Shown: piece by piece, positions 9,601-17,791 of the stretch
Layout of the letters: each line of letters starts with the position of its first letter
How positions within the stretch are numbered: the stretch's first letter is position 1
Assembly: GCA_021773295.1 (NCBI GenBank)
Contig: JAJFKI010000055.1
Coordinates: 1 to 64,000, forward strand
DNA from: Gammaproteobacteria bacterium
GTDB lineage: Bacteria; Pseudomonadota; Gammaproteobacteria; UBA1113
Direction: 5' to 3'
Length of the DNA stretch: 64,000 bases
Position numbers and translations under genes: made by a program
The notes under the pieces: model-generated
What the model was told of the DNA's origin: nothing
The model's database searches: none
What the model saw: only the letters and a program-made list of their open reading frames with translations

Positions 9601-10441
9601 ACGAGAGTAATATTTTTAAGGCATGTTTTCTTTCGGCAGAAAGCTTTGTAAGGTCCAAAGAATAAGTACTTAACATGGCATAGAGTTGTTGTAAGTTTTG
9701 GTTATCCAGGGCCGCGATATGCTGATTAATCGTTGCTGTGTCACCTCTGGCTACAGGGCCAGTCAAGGATTCATTGGCAGAGCGGGTGGTTTTTAAGTTT
9801 TCTAAAGTGCTAGTCATTAAAGATAAGCTAATATCAATTGCATTTTCTTTATCGACGCCGGATTGTTGCAGCAGCTTAGTGGAGATATCAAATAAGCTTA
9901 CTATGAAATTCGATGCAAAGGCGCCTGCTGCATGGTAGCGTGCTTTATTATCAGAAGAGAGCTTGAAAACTTTGCCGCCAATCTCAGAGAATAATGACGC
10001 AATGCTAGGAAAACAACTTGCATCACCTTCATAGGCACAATAAGTTCCCGCAAATGATTTAATTGACTGCTCTGGCAGGGCAAAACTTTTTATGGGGTGC
10101 ACACTGGCTATGGCAATCCCTTTGTGTTTAGCGCAGTGCAAAATGCCAGAGGGTAGAGCGCCACTGCAATGGATGATGATAGCTTCTTTAGGTATTGTTG
10201 CTTGTGCGACTAAGCGCTGACAACAAACCTCAATCTCACTATCAGGCGTTGTAATGAAATAAAGATCGGCGCTAGGCAAATCTTCAATGTTTGTGATTGT
10301 GGCTCCAGCACCAATAAACTCACAGCTTTGTTGAGTCGACACCTTATTGCTAATCGCAATAATATGGTGTGAAGTCTTTAAGGTGATTAACTTCGCTAAG
10401 GTTTTACCAACTTTGCCAGCACCAATGAAAACAATCTTCAT
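9599..10441 (-). CDS. Rossmann-fold oxidoreductase-like protein with DUF2520 domain
   Basis: A 280-residue protein. Residues 1-30 form an NAD(P)-binding start, IVFIGAGKVGKTLAKLI. The middle contains HCSGALPSG and SVHPIKSF, and the C-terminal half is helical (ARYHAAGAFASNF). This is the arrangement of the YceI-unrelated DUF2520 family of predicted NADP-dependent oxidoreductases, whose substrate is unknown. Its start overlaps the stop of the upstream thioesterase gene by 4 bp (ATGA), so the two are translationally coupled. Confidence 0.8.
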   Translation of the reverse strand: MKIVFIGAGKVGKTLAKLITLKTSHHIIAISNKVSTQQSCEFIGAGATITNIEDLPSADLYFITTPDSEIEVCCQRLVAQATIPKEAIIIHCSGALPSGILHCAKHKGIAIASVHPIKSFALPEQSIKSFAGTYCAYEGDASCFPSIASLFSEIGGKVFKLSSDNKARYHAAGAFASNFIVSLFDISTKLLQQSGVDKENAIDISLSLMTSTLENLKTTRSANESLTGPVARGDTATINQHIAALDNQNLQQLYAMLSTYSLDLTKLSAERKHALKILLS

Positions 10442-10881
10442 GATGAAAAATTTACTTCAAACAACGCGGCAAAAGATTGTGGTGCTTGAGTGAGTTTACG
10501 ATGTTCAAAATCAAAAAAGACTTGGCCGGTTTTTAAGAGTGCCACGGTTGTATTATCTGTTTGTTTGCTAAAGCGATAATACAATTGAAAAGAATGCTTT
10601 TTCAGTTCATCTGGATATAACTCTATGGTTAACAGTTCGCCATGAAAACCTTCAGCTTTATAATTAATGCACACATCACCAATCACCAAGCCAATATCGT
10701 CACCAAGATTTAACTCGGTTAACCCAAACTGATTTAACCAGCGGATTCTAACTTCGGTGGCGAAACTAAGAATATGTTCATTACCAAGATGAGCGCCATA
10801 ACTTAAATGGTTCACTAAGATGGGGATCTGAGTTGTAAAAATAGTTTTATCAGCCTCATAAGGCACAACAATTCTTGGCAT
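10438..10881 (-). CDS. Acyl-CoA thioesterase-like protein (hotdog fold)
   Basis: A 147-residue protein. The start at MPRIVVPY has a GGAG ribosome site nine bases upstream; the longer frame to 10911 does not. The segment NHLSYGAHLGNEHILSF and the strands around VCINYKAEGFHGELLTIEL fit the 4HBT hotdog thioesterase pattern, in which an Asp or Asn-His-x-x-N/Y-G segment lies at the start of the long helix. It probably hydrolyses acyl-CoA. Coupled to the DUF2520 gene downstream. Confidence 0.75.
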   Translation of the reverse strand: MPRIVVPYEADKTIFTTQIPILVNHLSYGAHLGNEHILSFATEVRIRWLNQFGLTELNLGDDIGLVIGDVCINYKAEGFHGELLTIELYPDELKKHSFQLYYRFSKQTDNTTVALLKTGQVFFDFEHRKLTQAPQSFAALFEVNFSS

Positions 10882-10993
10882 AGTTTGATTCTCCAGGTCA
10901 TCTAACAACATAATGATTTATCGCAATGATGTCATGTATTCTATTATTAGACAAGATATGAGCACTATTTTCTAACCCTTAACTTACAAAAAA

Positions 10994-11626
10994 TCACCGG
11001 CCACCAGTAGGTTTGGGCAAGCTAGTAGTACTGCTATCACTCGTATCCAAATGCTTATTGTTTTTGATCCGTTTGTATTTAGCATAATGGATATGCCACT
11101 CACCTGGCGTTCCATAATCAAAAACAGCATTCAAGTTAAACAATGCAGCATGTTTTATTGCATCCCTTTTCGCCCAAAAATTAGAAGACTCAAGAGGTTC
11201 AGGAGAATGCCAAGTCTTTGTTTCACTTCCCTGATGGCGACCAGCACAATTCCACCCAATTCCAAACAAAGTTCCGTCCGGATGTTCTAGTAAGAGTTGT
11301 TCTGATGTTCGGTTTAAAATATTGACAGGGCTTTTTCCATCAATTAAGATTTCCATTGGTTCATCAACTGGCTCCCAATTACCAATACCTAAAACACCAG
11401 AATTATTCTCTCCAAAACCAAACCAGCGCCCATCGGGTAATTTTGCAAAAATGGTACCCTCTATTTCAAATGCATCGATTGGCTTTATTCCTTGGATTTC
11501 TAAAGGCTTTTGTTGCTTGCTTTTTTTATCATAGTACTTCCAGCTTGTTTCATCCGATGAAACAGAAAGCCTATTATTCCTTTTTTGAAATGAACTGATG
11601 GGTTTCTCAAATAATGTTGCTGCCAT
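10994..11626 (-). CDS. Short RCC1-repeat-like protein
   Basis: A 210-residue cytoplasmic protein with two recognisable RCC1-type repeats: DGRWFGFGENNSGVLGIG (about 65-82) and DGTLFGIGWNCAGRHQG (about 117-133), each followed by an EPxE/EPL step. Full RCC1 propellers have seven repeats, so this is a mini-version or a truncated member. RCC1-like proteins of intracellular bacteria can act on host small GTPases, but nothing here shows that activity. A possible remnant of a related repeat lies at 1-50. Confidence 0.6.
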   Translation of the reverse strand: MAATLFEKPISSFQKRNNRLSVSSDETSWKYYDKKSKQQKPLEIQGIKPIDAFEIEGTIFAKLPDGRWFGFGENNSGVLGIGNWEPVDEPMEILIDGKSPVNILNRTSEQLLLEHPDGTLFGIGWNCAGRHQGSETKTWHSPEPLESSNFWAKRDAIKHAALFNLNAVFDYGTPGEWHIHYAKYKRIKNNKHLDTSDSSTTSLPKPTGGR

Positions 11627-11776
11627 AATAACCTCACTTAGTTAATAATATTCGTATTAATCAAAATTGTCTGTAGTGTAAATTATACACATTTTTTGGT
11701 CGACCTCAATACGGTAATTATTACTGGAAGATCCCCAGTGTTACATACGGTATTCCATGCCTTGTCTGATGCGGCG

Positions 11777-12496
11777 TTAAGCAACAATCGGATCGTGACT
11801 CTCTTGCTTGGCATAGGCAAAGATAATGCTGCCATCTTTGAGAAGATTTATCACCTTCTTACTAATAGCCGGATCAATGCCGAAGCAGCCCCAACTGTTG
11901 CCGGCTTTTTTATGGCGTTTAATGTATTTAGCGGTGGTATAGTTGGCAGGATGTAACACGATATTACGCATATAGGCGCTGGCATTAATGCCTTTTTCTA
12001 AGCCTTGTAAGCGCAGGGACCAGCCGTGTTTTCCCACATAAGGGTTGAGGGTTTGATAAACCCCAAGGCTGGACTTCTTTGAATTGTTTTTGCCGGAGAA
12101 TTTTGTTGCCTTTTTGCTACCACTATTTTTACCGTGGCTGGTATAGAGTTTTAACATCACTTTGCTATTTTTTAAGTTTATGATCCACATACGTTTTTTA
12201 TTGGATGGCTTGTTAAAGTCGACAATGGTAATGACATCAGGGTTACTGACTTTGCCTTTTCTATTCGCCCATTTATAGCCATTCACGGCGTATTGTAATG
12301 CCTTTGGGTTAAGATCCGGTGCATTGGCGAGGATTTTTTGTCGGTTAATGTTAGGTGTTATAACGGGCTTAGCAGGGACAGTTTGTGCGATGGGGCTGTC
12401 TGCCCTTGGCGTGCCATGGAATTGCTGTGGGATGGTTATTATGGCAATGCCTATAAATGCCAGTAATATCAAGGGTATAAAGACCAAACGGGTCAT
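11777..12496 (-). CDS. Murein L,D-transpeptidase catalytic-domain protein
   Basis: A 239-residue protein with an N-terminal membrane or signal segment (about 3-24). The catalytic domain covers the C-terminal part; SWGCFGIDP holds the expected Cys nucleophile, with a conserved His in NIVLHPANY. This resembles the YkuD-like L,D-transpeptidase/carboxypeptidase family that cleaves or links peptidoglycan stem peptides in the periplasm. A poorly supported plus-strand frame (11696-11956) overlaps its end and is ignored. Confidence 0.85.
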   Translation of the reverse strand: MTRLVFIPLILLAFIGIAIITIPQQFHGTPRADSPIAQTVPAKPVITPNINRQKILANAPDLNPKALQYAVNGYKWANRKGKVSNPDVITIVDFNKPSNKKRMWIINLKNSKVMLKLYTSHGKNSGSKKATKFSGKNNSKKSSLGVYQTLNPYVGKHGWSLRLQGLEKGINASAYMRNIVLHPANYTTAKYIKRHKKAGNSWGCFGIDPAISKKVINLLKDGSIIFAYAKQESHDPIVA

Positions 12497-12622
12497 AATT
12501 ATTGCACCTTCTTTAGAGTTAATTGTTAATAATTACAAGCGATTATAGTCCTTTAAGTACCTGCTAAAGGTGAGGTAGTATACATAATTTATTTATTATT
12601 GTCTAGCAAATGAGCTGTCTGA

Positions 12623-13657
12623 TTAGCCATGCTTGGAGAGTGGATTGCCATTACTCTTGGACTGTTTGTGTTTATACATGCCTTTATCGGCTTTTTCGAT
12701 AAGTTCCACCACGTGTTTGCAGGGTCCGCAGGCACTGTAATGGGCGAAGCTAACCTCGTAGGGGAGTTGTTGAGAAATCGTTTCTAGCTTCTCTTCTAAA
12801 AGAGTGACTACGTCTTTTTCCATTAAGGGATTAACATGTAGTAGGCAAACAAGAAATTCATCACCTCCCATGCGAATCACTAAATCATCTTCTCGTACCG
12901 CATCTTTTAGGTGTTTAACGGCCGTTATGAGTATTTCGTCGCCGGCTTGGTGGCCATAGTGATCATTGACGGGCTTGAACTTATTCAAGTCGATCATGGC
13001 CACACAGAGATAATCGAAAATAACTTCGTTTTTACGATGAAATTTTGTAGGCGGTATTTGGCAGTGTTTAATAAAGTTTTCTAACTTTCTGCGATTATAA
13101 GCACCGGTTAAGGGATCAGTTTCTGCAGAAGCTACCATATCAACATAAAGTGAAGAAGTAGAAATTGCCGCGGCAGCAAAATTAGCAATCGCGCTTAACA
13201 GTAACATTTTATCACCCTGAAATTCATCGGGGTTTTCCACATTAATCAGTTCAAGTACGCCGAGAACTTTACGCCTAAAGAAAAGCGGTACCGCAATGAT
13301 GGACTGGGTTTGGAACGCTGTTTTTTCATCTACTTTACGGCAATAGTTAGAATTTTTGTCGACAAACTTCATGACTTCAGGGTTGCCTGTGGCAGCAACT
13401 TTGCCGGCAATGCCTTCTCCAAGCTTTATGGTAACATGTTGAATCTGAGCACTGTCGATACCTTCAGCCACCATGAAAAATAATTCATTGGTATTATCAT
13501 CTAAGCGTAACAGGCTCCAATTACTTGGCTTAAAAAAGAGATCAATAGCACGTTTGATGACATGCAAAACTTGCTCTTTGCTTTCGATGGCCGTTAAGGC
13601 TTGCCCCATATCTGAAAAAAGCTTTATGGTATCTGTAATTTTAATGTTATCAGTCAA
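12623..13657 (-). CDS. GAF-domain diguanylate cyclase
   Basis: A 344-residue cytoplasmic protein. A GAF sensory domain spans about 20-165 and a GGDEF domain about 178-335. The active-site GGDEF is intact (264-268), and five residues upstream is an RxxD product-inhibition site (REDD, 255-258), so it should make cyclic di-GMP and be feedback inhibited. The start codon is TTG, placed seven bases after AAGGAA; there is no ATG nearby in frame. No membrane segment, so the GAF ligand must be intracellular. It is monocistronic. Confidence 0.92.
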   Translation of the reverse strand: MTDNIKITDTIKLFSDMGQALTAIESKEQVLHVIKRAIDLFFKPSNWSLLRLDDNTNELFFMVAEGIDSAQIQHVTIKLGEGIAGKVAATGNPEVMKFVDKNSNYCRKVDEKTAFQTQSIIAVPLFFRRKVLGVLELINVENPDEFQGDKMLLLSAIANFAAAAISTSSLYVDMVASAETDPLTGAYNRRKLENFIKHCQIPPTKFHRKNEVIFDYLCVAMIDLNKFKPVNDHYGHQAGDEILITAVKHLKDAVREDDLVIRMGGDEFLVCLLHVNPLMEKDVVTLLEEKLETISQQLPYEVSFAHYSACGPCKHVVELIEKADKGMYKHKQSKSNGNPLSKHG

Positions 13658-13812
13658 GGCATAATTCCTTTTCTTGTCTTTATATGCTCTTGTTTATATT
13701 TTAGTCTAAAAATTCATTTTCTACATAATCCTAGATATACGCCTCGAGATTCTTGCCTCTCTAAGCAGCTTCATCTAAAGGCTTCACATCAATCTCATCT
13801 TTAGAGCTCACC

Positions 13813-13840
13813 GCGAACTTTTGAAGTACGATGGGTATAG
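13813..13840 (+). repeat. Dispersed palindromic repeat, copy 3 (single arm)
   Basis: TTTTGAAGTACGATGGGTATAG (13819-13840) lies one base beyond the stop codon of csiV (minus strand). It is the best preserved version of the arm motif. Confidence 0.6.
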
Positions 13841-13841
13841 C

Positions 13842-14633
13842 TTATTTAGCCTGGGGGGAGAGATCAGCTTTGTTGATGACAACCAGTGTGCCAAACATAG
13901 GGTTGTCAAAGTAGTGTAATTCATTGCGCTTCATGCGTTGGCTTTGCTTGAGGAGGTAGCGGGCAAAGGTGGGTAATTCAGGTGTATTACTGAACCAGGA
14001 GCGCTTTTGTTTAGGGTTGGGCTGGATGAGTAGAAGGTTAGTATTCACCTTGTAATAGCGGCTTTTGTTTACCTTAACTGTGCCGTTGATTTGCCATTGA
14101 GCGCTGCCATCGGATTCTATGGGAGCAGGTTGGTTGGAGTTGCTATTTACTGCTAGCCGCTGGCCCTCAGCGTTATAAACGTTGCCGCCATAGATATGCA
14201 CGGGCTGGCTATTGCCATCGGCTTGCAGCCAGGCGACATGTAGCAAGACTTGGTATTGCTTACTATTCACTAGCCGCCTTTCCTGACTTTTCAGCTTGAA
14301 ATCGGATGTTGGCAGGTATCGGTAGAGCAATTCAGTGATATCTACTTCAGGGGCCTTATTTTGCGTATTATTGGCTTCTAAGAGTGGGTGGGCATCGGTG
14401 CTAGTGTCCGTTTTGGGCTTTGTTGTAGCTAATGACTTTAACGGAGGCTTGAGGTTAACTGCTTGATTAATCGAAGGCCAAGCGGGCTCTAGAGGCCAGG
14501 TTTCTCTATCTTTGTCTTGAGGACTATTGTATTTAAAAACAATGAGTTCGACTTGGTAGAGTGTGGCGGCGCTTGCTGTCAGCGAGAAAAAGCTGAAGCA
14601 TACCGTCCATGTAAGCAGCAGTACTTTTTTCAC
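13842..14633 (-). CDS. csiV: CsiV-like periplasmic protein
   Basis: A 263-residue protein with a signal peptide ending near ASA (20-23). It has the opening of the CsiV family, LYQVELIVFKYN, followed by a WP-rich segment and a C-terminal domain with YYKVNTNLLLIQP. CsiV binds peptidoglycan and supports septal synthesis in Vibrio. In many gammaproteobacteria csiV is next to mfd; here four unknown genes separate them. The start is GTG (14633) with only a weak ribosome site. Confidence 0.75.
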   Translation of the reverse strand: MKKVLLLTWTVCFSFFSLTASAATLYQVELIVFKYNSPQDKDRETWPLEPAWPSINQAVNLKPPLKSLATTKPKTDTSTDAHPLLEANNTQNKAPEVDITELLYRYLPTSDFKLKSQERRLVNSKQYQVLLHVAWLQADGNSQPVHIYGGNVYNAEGQRLAVNSNSNQPAPIESDGSAQWQINGTVKVNKSRYYKVNTNLLLIQPNPKQKRSWFSNTPELPTFARYLLKQSQRMKRNELHYFDNPMFGTLVVINKADLSPQAK

Positions 14634-14646
14634 GGTTACCCAATGA

Positions 14647-14949
14647 TTATGTTTTTAGTGAGGTTTTTGGTATCGCGTCAGTAGATAGATCTGATAATTG
14701 TGCTGAAGTCGCATCAAAAAATTTATTGACAATCATGCGAATTAAAACCGCTCTTTTATCAGGATGTGTCTTACTGGCCTTTGGATTTTCTTGGAAATAT
14801 TGAGAAATGACATCAGCAGCTTTTTTAGGGCCAAAGCCAGTCTCAGTTTTGAAATAGTCGACATATTGATCTTTAAGCATAGACTCAACAGGTGTACCTG
14901 TTGGCTTGAACATTCTGCTGAATGTGGCAGTCACTTTGTGTTTACCCAT
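14647..14949 (-). CDS. Hypothetical 100-residue protein
   Basis: I do not recognise this small charged protein. It is mostly helical (ESMLKDQYVDYFKTETGFGPKKAADVISQYF), with no signal or membrane segment and a disordered, Thr/Ser-rich tail. It has a GGAG ribosome site and its own promoter with a palindrome over the -10. It is the csiV-side gene of the block inserted between csiV and mfd. Confidence 0.6.
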   Translation of the reverse strand: MGKHKVTATFSRMFKPTGTPVESMLKDQYVDYFKTETGFGPKKAADVISQYFQENPKASKTHPDKRAVLIRMIVNKFFDATSAQLSDLSTDAIPKTSLKT

Positions 14950-14991
14950 GGTGGTATCTCCATAAAGTTGATAATGACACTAACAATCAAT

Positions 14992-15026
14992 GGGTGCATT
15001 CTAGCACCCTATATCTATTACAGCAA
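14992..15026 (-). promoter_or_regulatory. Promoter with palindrome centred on the -10
   Basis: On the minus strand TTGCTG (15021-15026) and TAGAAT (14998-15003) are 17 bp apart. The -10 is exactly enclosed by 6-bp arms GGGTGC and GCACCC (14992-15009). This could be an operator for the 100-residue gene starting at 14949. Confidence 0.45.
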
Positions 15027-15060
15027 GAAAAAAATTGAACAACTTTGTTTGTTTTTACCA

Positions 15061-15082
15061 TATTGAGGTACGATGGGTATAG
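15061..15082 (+). repeat. Dispersed palindromic repeat, copy 4 (single arm)
   Basis: TATTGAGGTACGATGGGTATAG, 32 bp beyond the stop codon of the large Ser-rich gene. It differs from copy 3 at few positions. Confidence 0.55.
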
Positions 15083-15113
15083 GCGCATGCGGGCGATGAG
15101 TGAACGTCATCAT

Positions 15114-17153
15114 TTATTGTTTGGCAAATCTAGGCAAGCTGCTGTCGCTATGGGCTCTCGGGGGGCCAGTAGGGCGTTTAGGCGGTAGACTAAAGAAGGC
15201 ATTAGATGCTTCATTAGTCGCTGGGCTACTTGAGCCGCTGCTGGTTGCTGCAGATTCAGCAGTACTGCTGCTAGATGAGCTACTCGCAAATGAAGCACTA
15301 GTGCTGCTTGATGTACTAGACATGCGCGAGGCTTGTGGAGGTGAGTCAACAAGTGTCGCTGTTGCAACGGCCTTAGGATCTATCAGTGGTTTTAAGCTGA
15401 GTTCTGGCACACAAGCTGGTTTTAGCATTGTAGGTTTTTTCACAGATTTCCTGATAGGTTCCGCAACGACATTAGGATTTAGCAAATATTCACTTATGGC
15501 ATCTGTTAAAACAAGGTTGGGGTTGTCACTGAGCGATTTTAAAAATATGTTTGCCAAGTTTCTTTCGATAAAAGTTTGAGTTGTGATTCTGGCAGACTTA
15601 GAGGCTAAATTATAAACTTTGCTAAGCTGTGCTGGTTGCTTTTCTTTTTTATGCGTAACCTTAGCAACTAATGTATCTCTTTGCACTTTTACAGCTTGGT
15701 AACTAGGAATAATTCGAGTTTGAAGATTTTCTAACTGAGCTATTGCTGCTGTTATCTTTTCGTCAGAAAAGTGAGATTCGCTATTGTCTTTCTGAGCTAC
15801 AAGTTTTTGTTTTAAACCCTCTAATTTATCGTAATGTTTCATAAGCGAACGAAAAGTTGGTACTAAACCCATCTGTAAAAGAGTCGTTCCTTCAGGAACA
15901 TTATAAGCAATTTTAAAACTGTTCATTAAGATTGATTTTATCTTATTTGCGAATGAAATATCGATCACTGTCTCAACATCCCTTAGTAAAAATAAGGCAT
16001 CAGTAGCAATACCTAAATTGCCTAGGTGTGTTTTTGATTCATCATTGAGTTGTTGAAAAAATAGTTTGACAGTCTTTGTTTCTAGATTATTCAAGGTGCG
16101 CGTGATTGATTTTTGTCGAGATTCAATCGCTGTTGAAAAATATTCTCTAACTTTTAAAGCCCAATGATCAATAGCTCGCTCATTAGAGGTATCGAACGGT
16201 TCATCTTTACTGGCTTGTTGTGATAACCATTGTTTAGCAAATTCATGGGAAGTTATATACTGCTGTTTAGTACAAGGGTGCAGCAGCAAGGTGGATGGAG
16301 TATCAATTTCTCTAGTAAATGTTTTTGAACTAGCAACCCACGATTTGGCTTGTCTACCATAATCTCGAATTTGCTTCAGTCGTGATTCAAATAAGGTGTT
16401 ATGTTCGGAGTTTGCGGCAATTTTTTCTCTAATGTGTTGTGGAATAAGGCTACGAACTGCATGAGATGTAAGGTTACTGATATTATGGCTAGCAAAGTTT
16501 TCTAGCAGGACTTTGAATTGTGCGTATTCTGATGAGTCAGGATTTGCCCCATAATGAACAAGTACTTCATCAAATAGGCATTTCAATGCATATTGTTGCA
16601 GCAATATACTTTTTTGAGCTGACATTTCTAAATTAGCACGAATAATTGTTTTTGCATCATCATTGTGAATAATGGTACGTGATTGTATCTCTTTAACCAA
16701 TTTTGTGTAGTTGGTAATTAGTTTAATGGATTGCTGATAAGTACCCGCTGCACCAAGTTCGCTAATTAATTGATGAAAGAAGCTTCCCTCTGTTTGTCCG
16801 TAATTAGTCATAGCTGCTAAGTATTCTATTTCAGACTCAGACGAAAGGGCGTCTTCGAAGGCTTCGTTTAGTTCGCTTAAGATTGCTTGTTCACTTTCAC
16901 TGATTCTTGGGCTTGTAGAAGAATTTGGCATGGTTGTATTGGCACTGCTGCTATTTGATGAGGATGAGCTACCCAACGCGTTAGGAGATGAACTGGAACT
17001 AGAGGATGAGCTTGGGCTGGAAAGTAGAACAGTTTGGTTATTTTTACTACTTCTACGGTGCAGACTAAATCTAAATGGTCCAAATGGTGATTTCTTTTTA
17101 ACGGGACCTTTTCCTTTTCCTTTTACTTCGGGTTCGGGCGATTCGTTATACAT
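15114..17153 (-). CDS. Large protein with Ser-rich ends, effector-like
   Basis: A 679-residue protein of no family I recognise. The N-terminus is basic (KGKGKGPVKKK), then comes a Ser/Asn tract (about 44-86). The middle, about 90-590, is helical with no catalytic motif or membrane segment. The C-terminus has a second Ser/Ala/Thr tract (about 600-650) followed by PPKRPTGPPRAHSDSSLP, a Pro/Arg/Ser segment like eukaryotic linear motifs. Disordered tails around a helical core are common in type IV effectors, but this is composition only. A strong promoter precedes it. Confidence 0.75.
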   Translation of the reverse strand: MYNESPEPEVKGKGKGPVKKKSPFGPFRFSLHRRSSKNNQTVLLSSPSSSSSSSSSPNALGSSSSSNSSSANTTMPNSSTSPRISESEQAILSELNEAFEDALSSESEIEYLAAMTNYGQTEGSFFHQLISELGAAGTYQQSIKLITNYTKLVKEIQSRTIIHNDDAKTIIRANLEMSAQKSILLQQYALKCLFDEVLVHYGANPDSSEYAQFKVLLENFASHNISNLTSHAVRSLIPQHIREKIAANSEHNTLFESRLKQIRDYGRQAKSWVASSKTFTREIDTPSTLLLHPCTKQQYITSHEFAKQWLSQQASKDEPFDTSNERAIDHWALKVREYFSTAIESRQKSITRTLNNLETKTVKLFFQQLNDESKTHLGNLGIATDALFLLRDVETVIDISFANKIKSILMNSFKIAYNVPEGTTLLQMGLVPTFRSLMKHYDKLEGLKQKLVAQKDNSESHFSDEKITAAIAQLENLQTRIIPSYQAVKVQRDTLVAKVTHKKEKQPAQLSKVYNLASKSARITTQTFIERNLANIFLKSLSDNPNLVLTDAISEYLLNPNVVAEPIRKSVKKPTMLKPACVPELSLKPLIDPKAVATATLVDSPPQASRMSSTSSSTSASFASSSSSSSTAESAATSSGSSSPATNEASNAFFSLPPKRPTGPPRAHSDSSLPRFAKQ

Positions 17154-17184
17154 AATAACAACCTCATGTTCTTTAATAAATTGA

Positions 17185-17217
17185 GCAAGTATTGTACCAT
17201 AATAACAAAAGTTGTCA
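17185..17217 (-). promoter_or_regulatory. Promoter of the large Ser-rich gene
   Basis: On the minus strand the consensus -35 TTGACA (17212-17217) and -10 TACAAT (17190-17195) are separated by 16 bp. The start codon is 36 bp beyond the -10. The 18-bp block at 17185-17202 matches the promoter core at 3748-3765 at 16 positions. Confidence 0.6.
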
Positions 17218-17294
17218 ACCTAAAGTTTGAACAACTCTTGACAGCGTAATGCTAATTTATTGAATTATAATGATTTTTATGAAAATTGAAAGAT

Positions 17295-17672
17295 TTATCC
17301 GCTTGGGGCTAATGGGCTAGTTTTATAGGCAAATTCGTGGGTCTTATTGGCCATGCTGGTGATATTTTCAGGTGTGAAAGCATCTGCTAGGGTTTTATTG
17401 TGTGCTTTTAGGAATTCACCAAGGGCTCTGGTGCAATCGAAGAGGCTTTGATAATTAAAATCTGCGTAGTCAGCTTCATGCCAAATTTGGTTAATTAGCT
17501 TGAGGGTGGAGCTGGCTACCCCCTCATTAAACCCAGGTAATCCCATGATTTTTAATGAAATTTCATGTCGTTCTGTGTGGCTCAGGGACGTGAGAGGATC
17601 ACTTTCTAAGGCTTGTTCGCTAGGGCAAAGTTTTTCTACTTTATTTGTTAAATTGTCAAAGAATGAAGTCAT
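17295..17672 (-). CDS. Hypothetical 125-residue protein
   Basis: I do not recognise this protein. It is predicted helical, acidic and soluble (FFDNLTNKVEKLCPSEQAL), without signal or membrane segments. It has its own likely -10 (TATAAT) in the upstream gap at 17673-17790. It lies between two larger unknown genes in the block between csiV and mfd. Confidence 0.6.
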   Translation of the reverse strand: MTSFFDNLTNKVEKLCPSEQALESDPLTSLSHTERHEISLKIMGLPGFNEGVASSTLKLINQIWHEADYADFNYQSLFDCTRALGEFLKAHNKTLADAFTPENITSMANKTHEFAYKTSPLAPSG

Positions 17673-17791
17673 CGTTCTTACGGTCCTCTCAATTATTTTA
17701 CAGTCCTAATTATAAGCAATGATAGCAGCGAACGTGCCAGTGTTCAAGTATTGCTCTAAAATGTTTTGGAAGTTTAACGACCGTTTTGAAG

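Noticed and set aside
11696-11956. Plus-strand 86-residue frame
   Set aside because: It overlaps the end of the L,D-transpeptidase gene antisense, including the codons for its catalytic Cys, and resembles no protein.
15100-15579. Plus-strand 159-residue frame rich in Leu, Ala and Val
   Set aside because: It is the antisense of the Ser-rich codons of the gene at 15114-17153; composition follows directly from reversed Ser/Ala codons, and there is no ribosome site.
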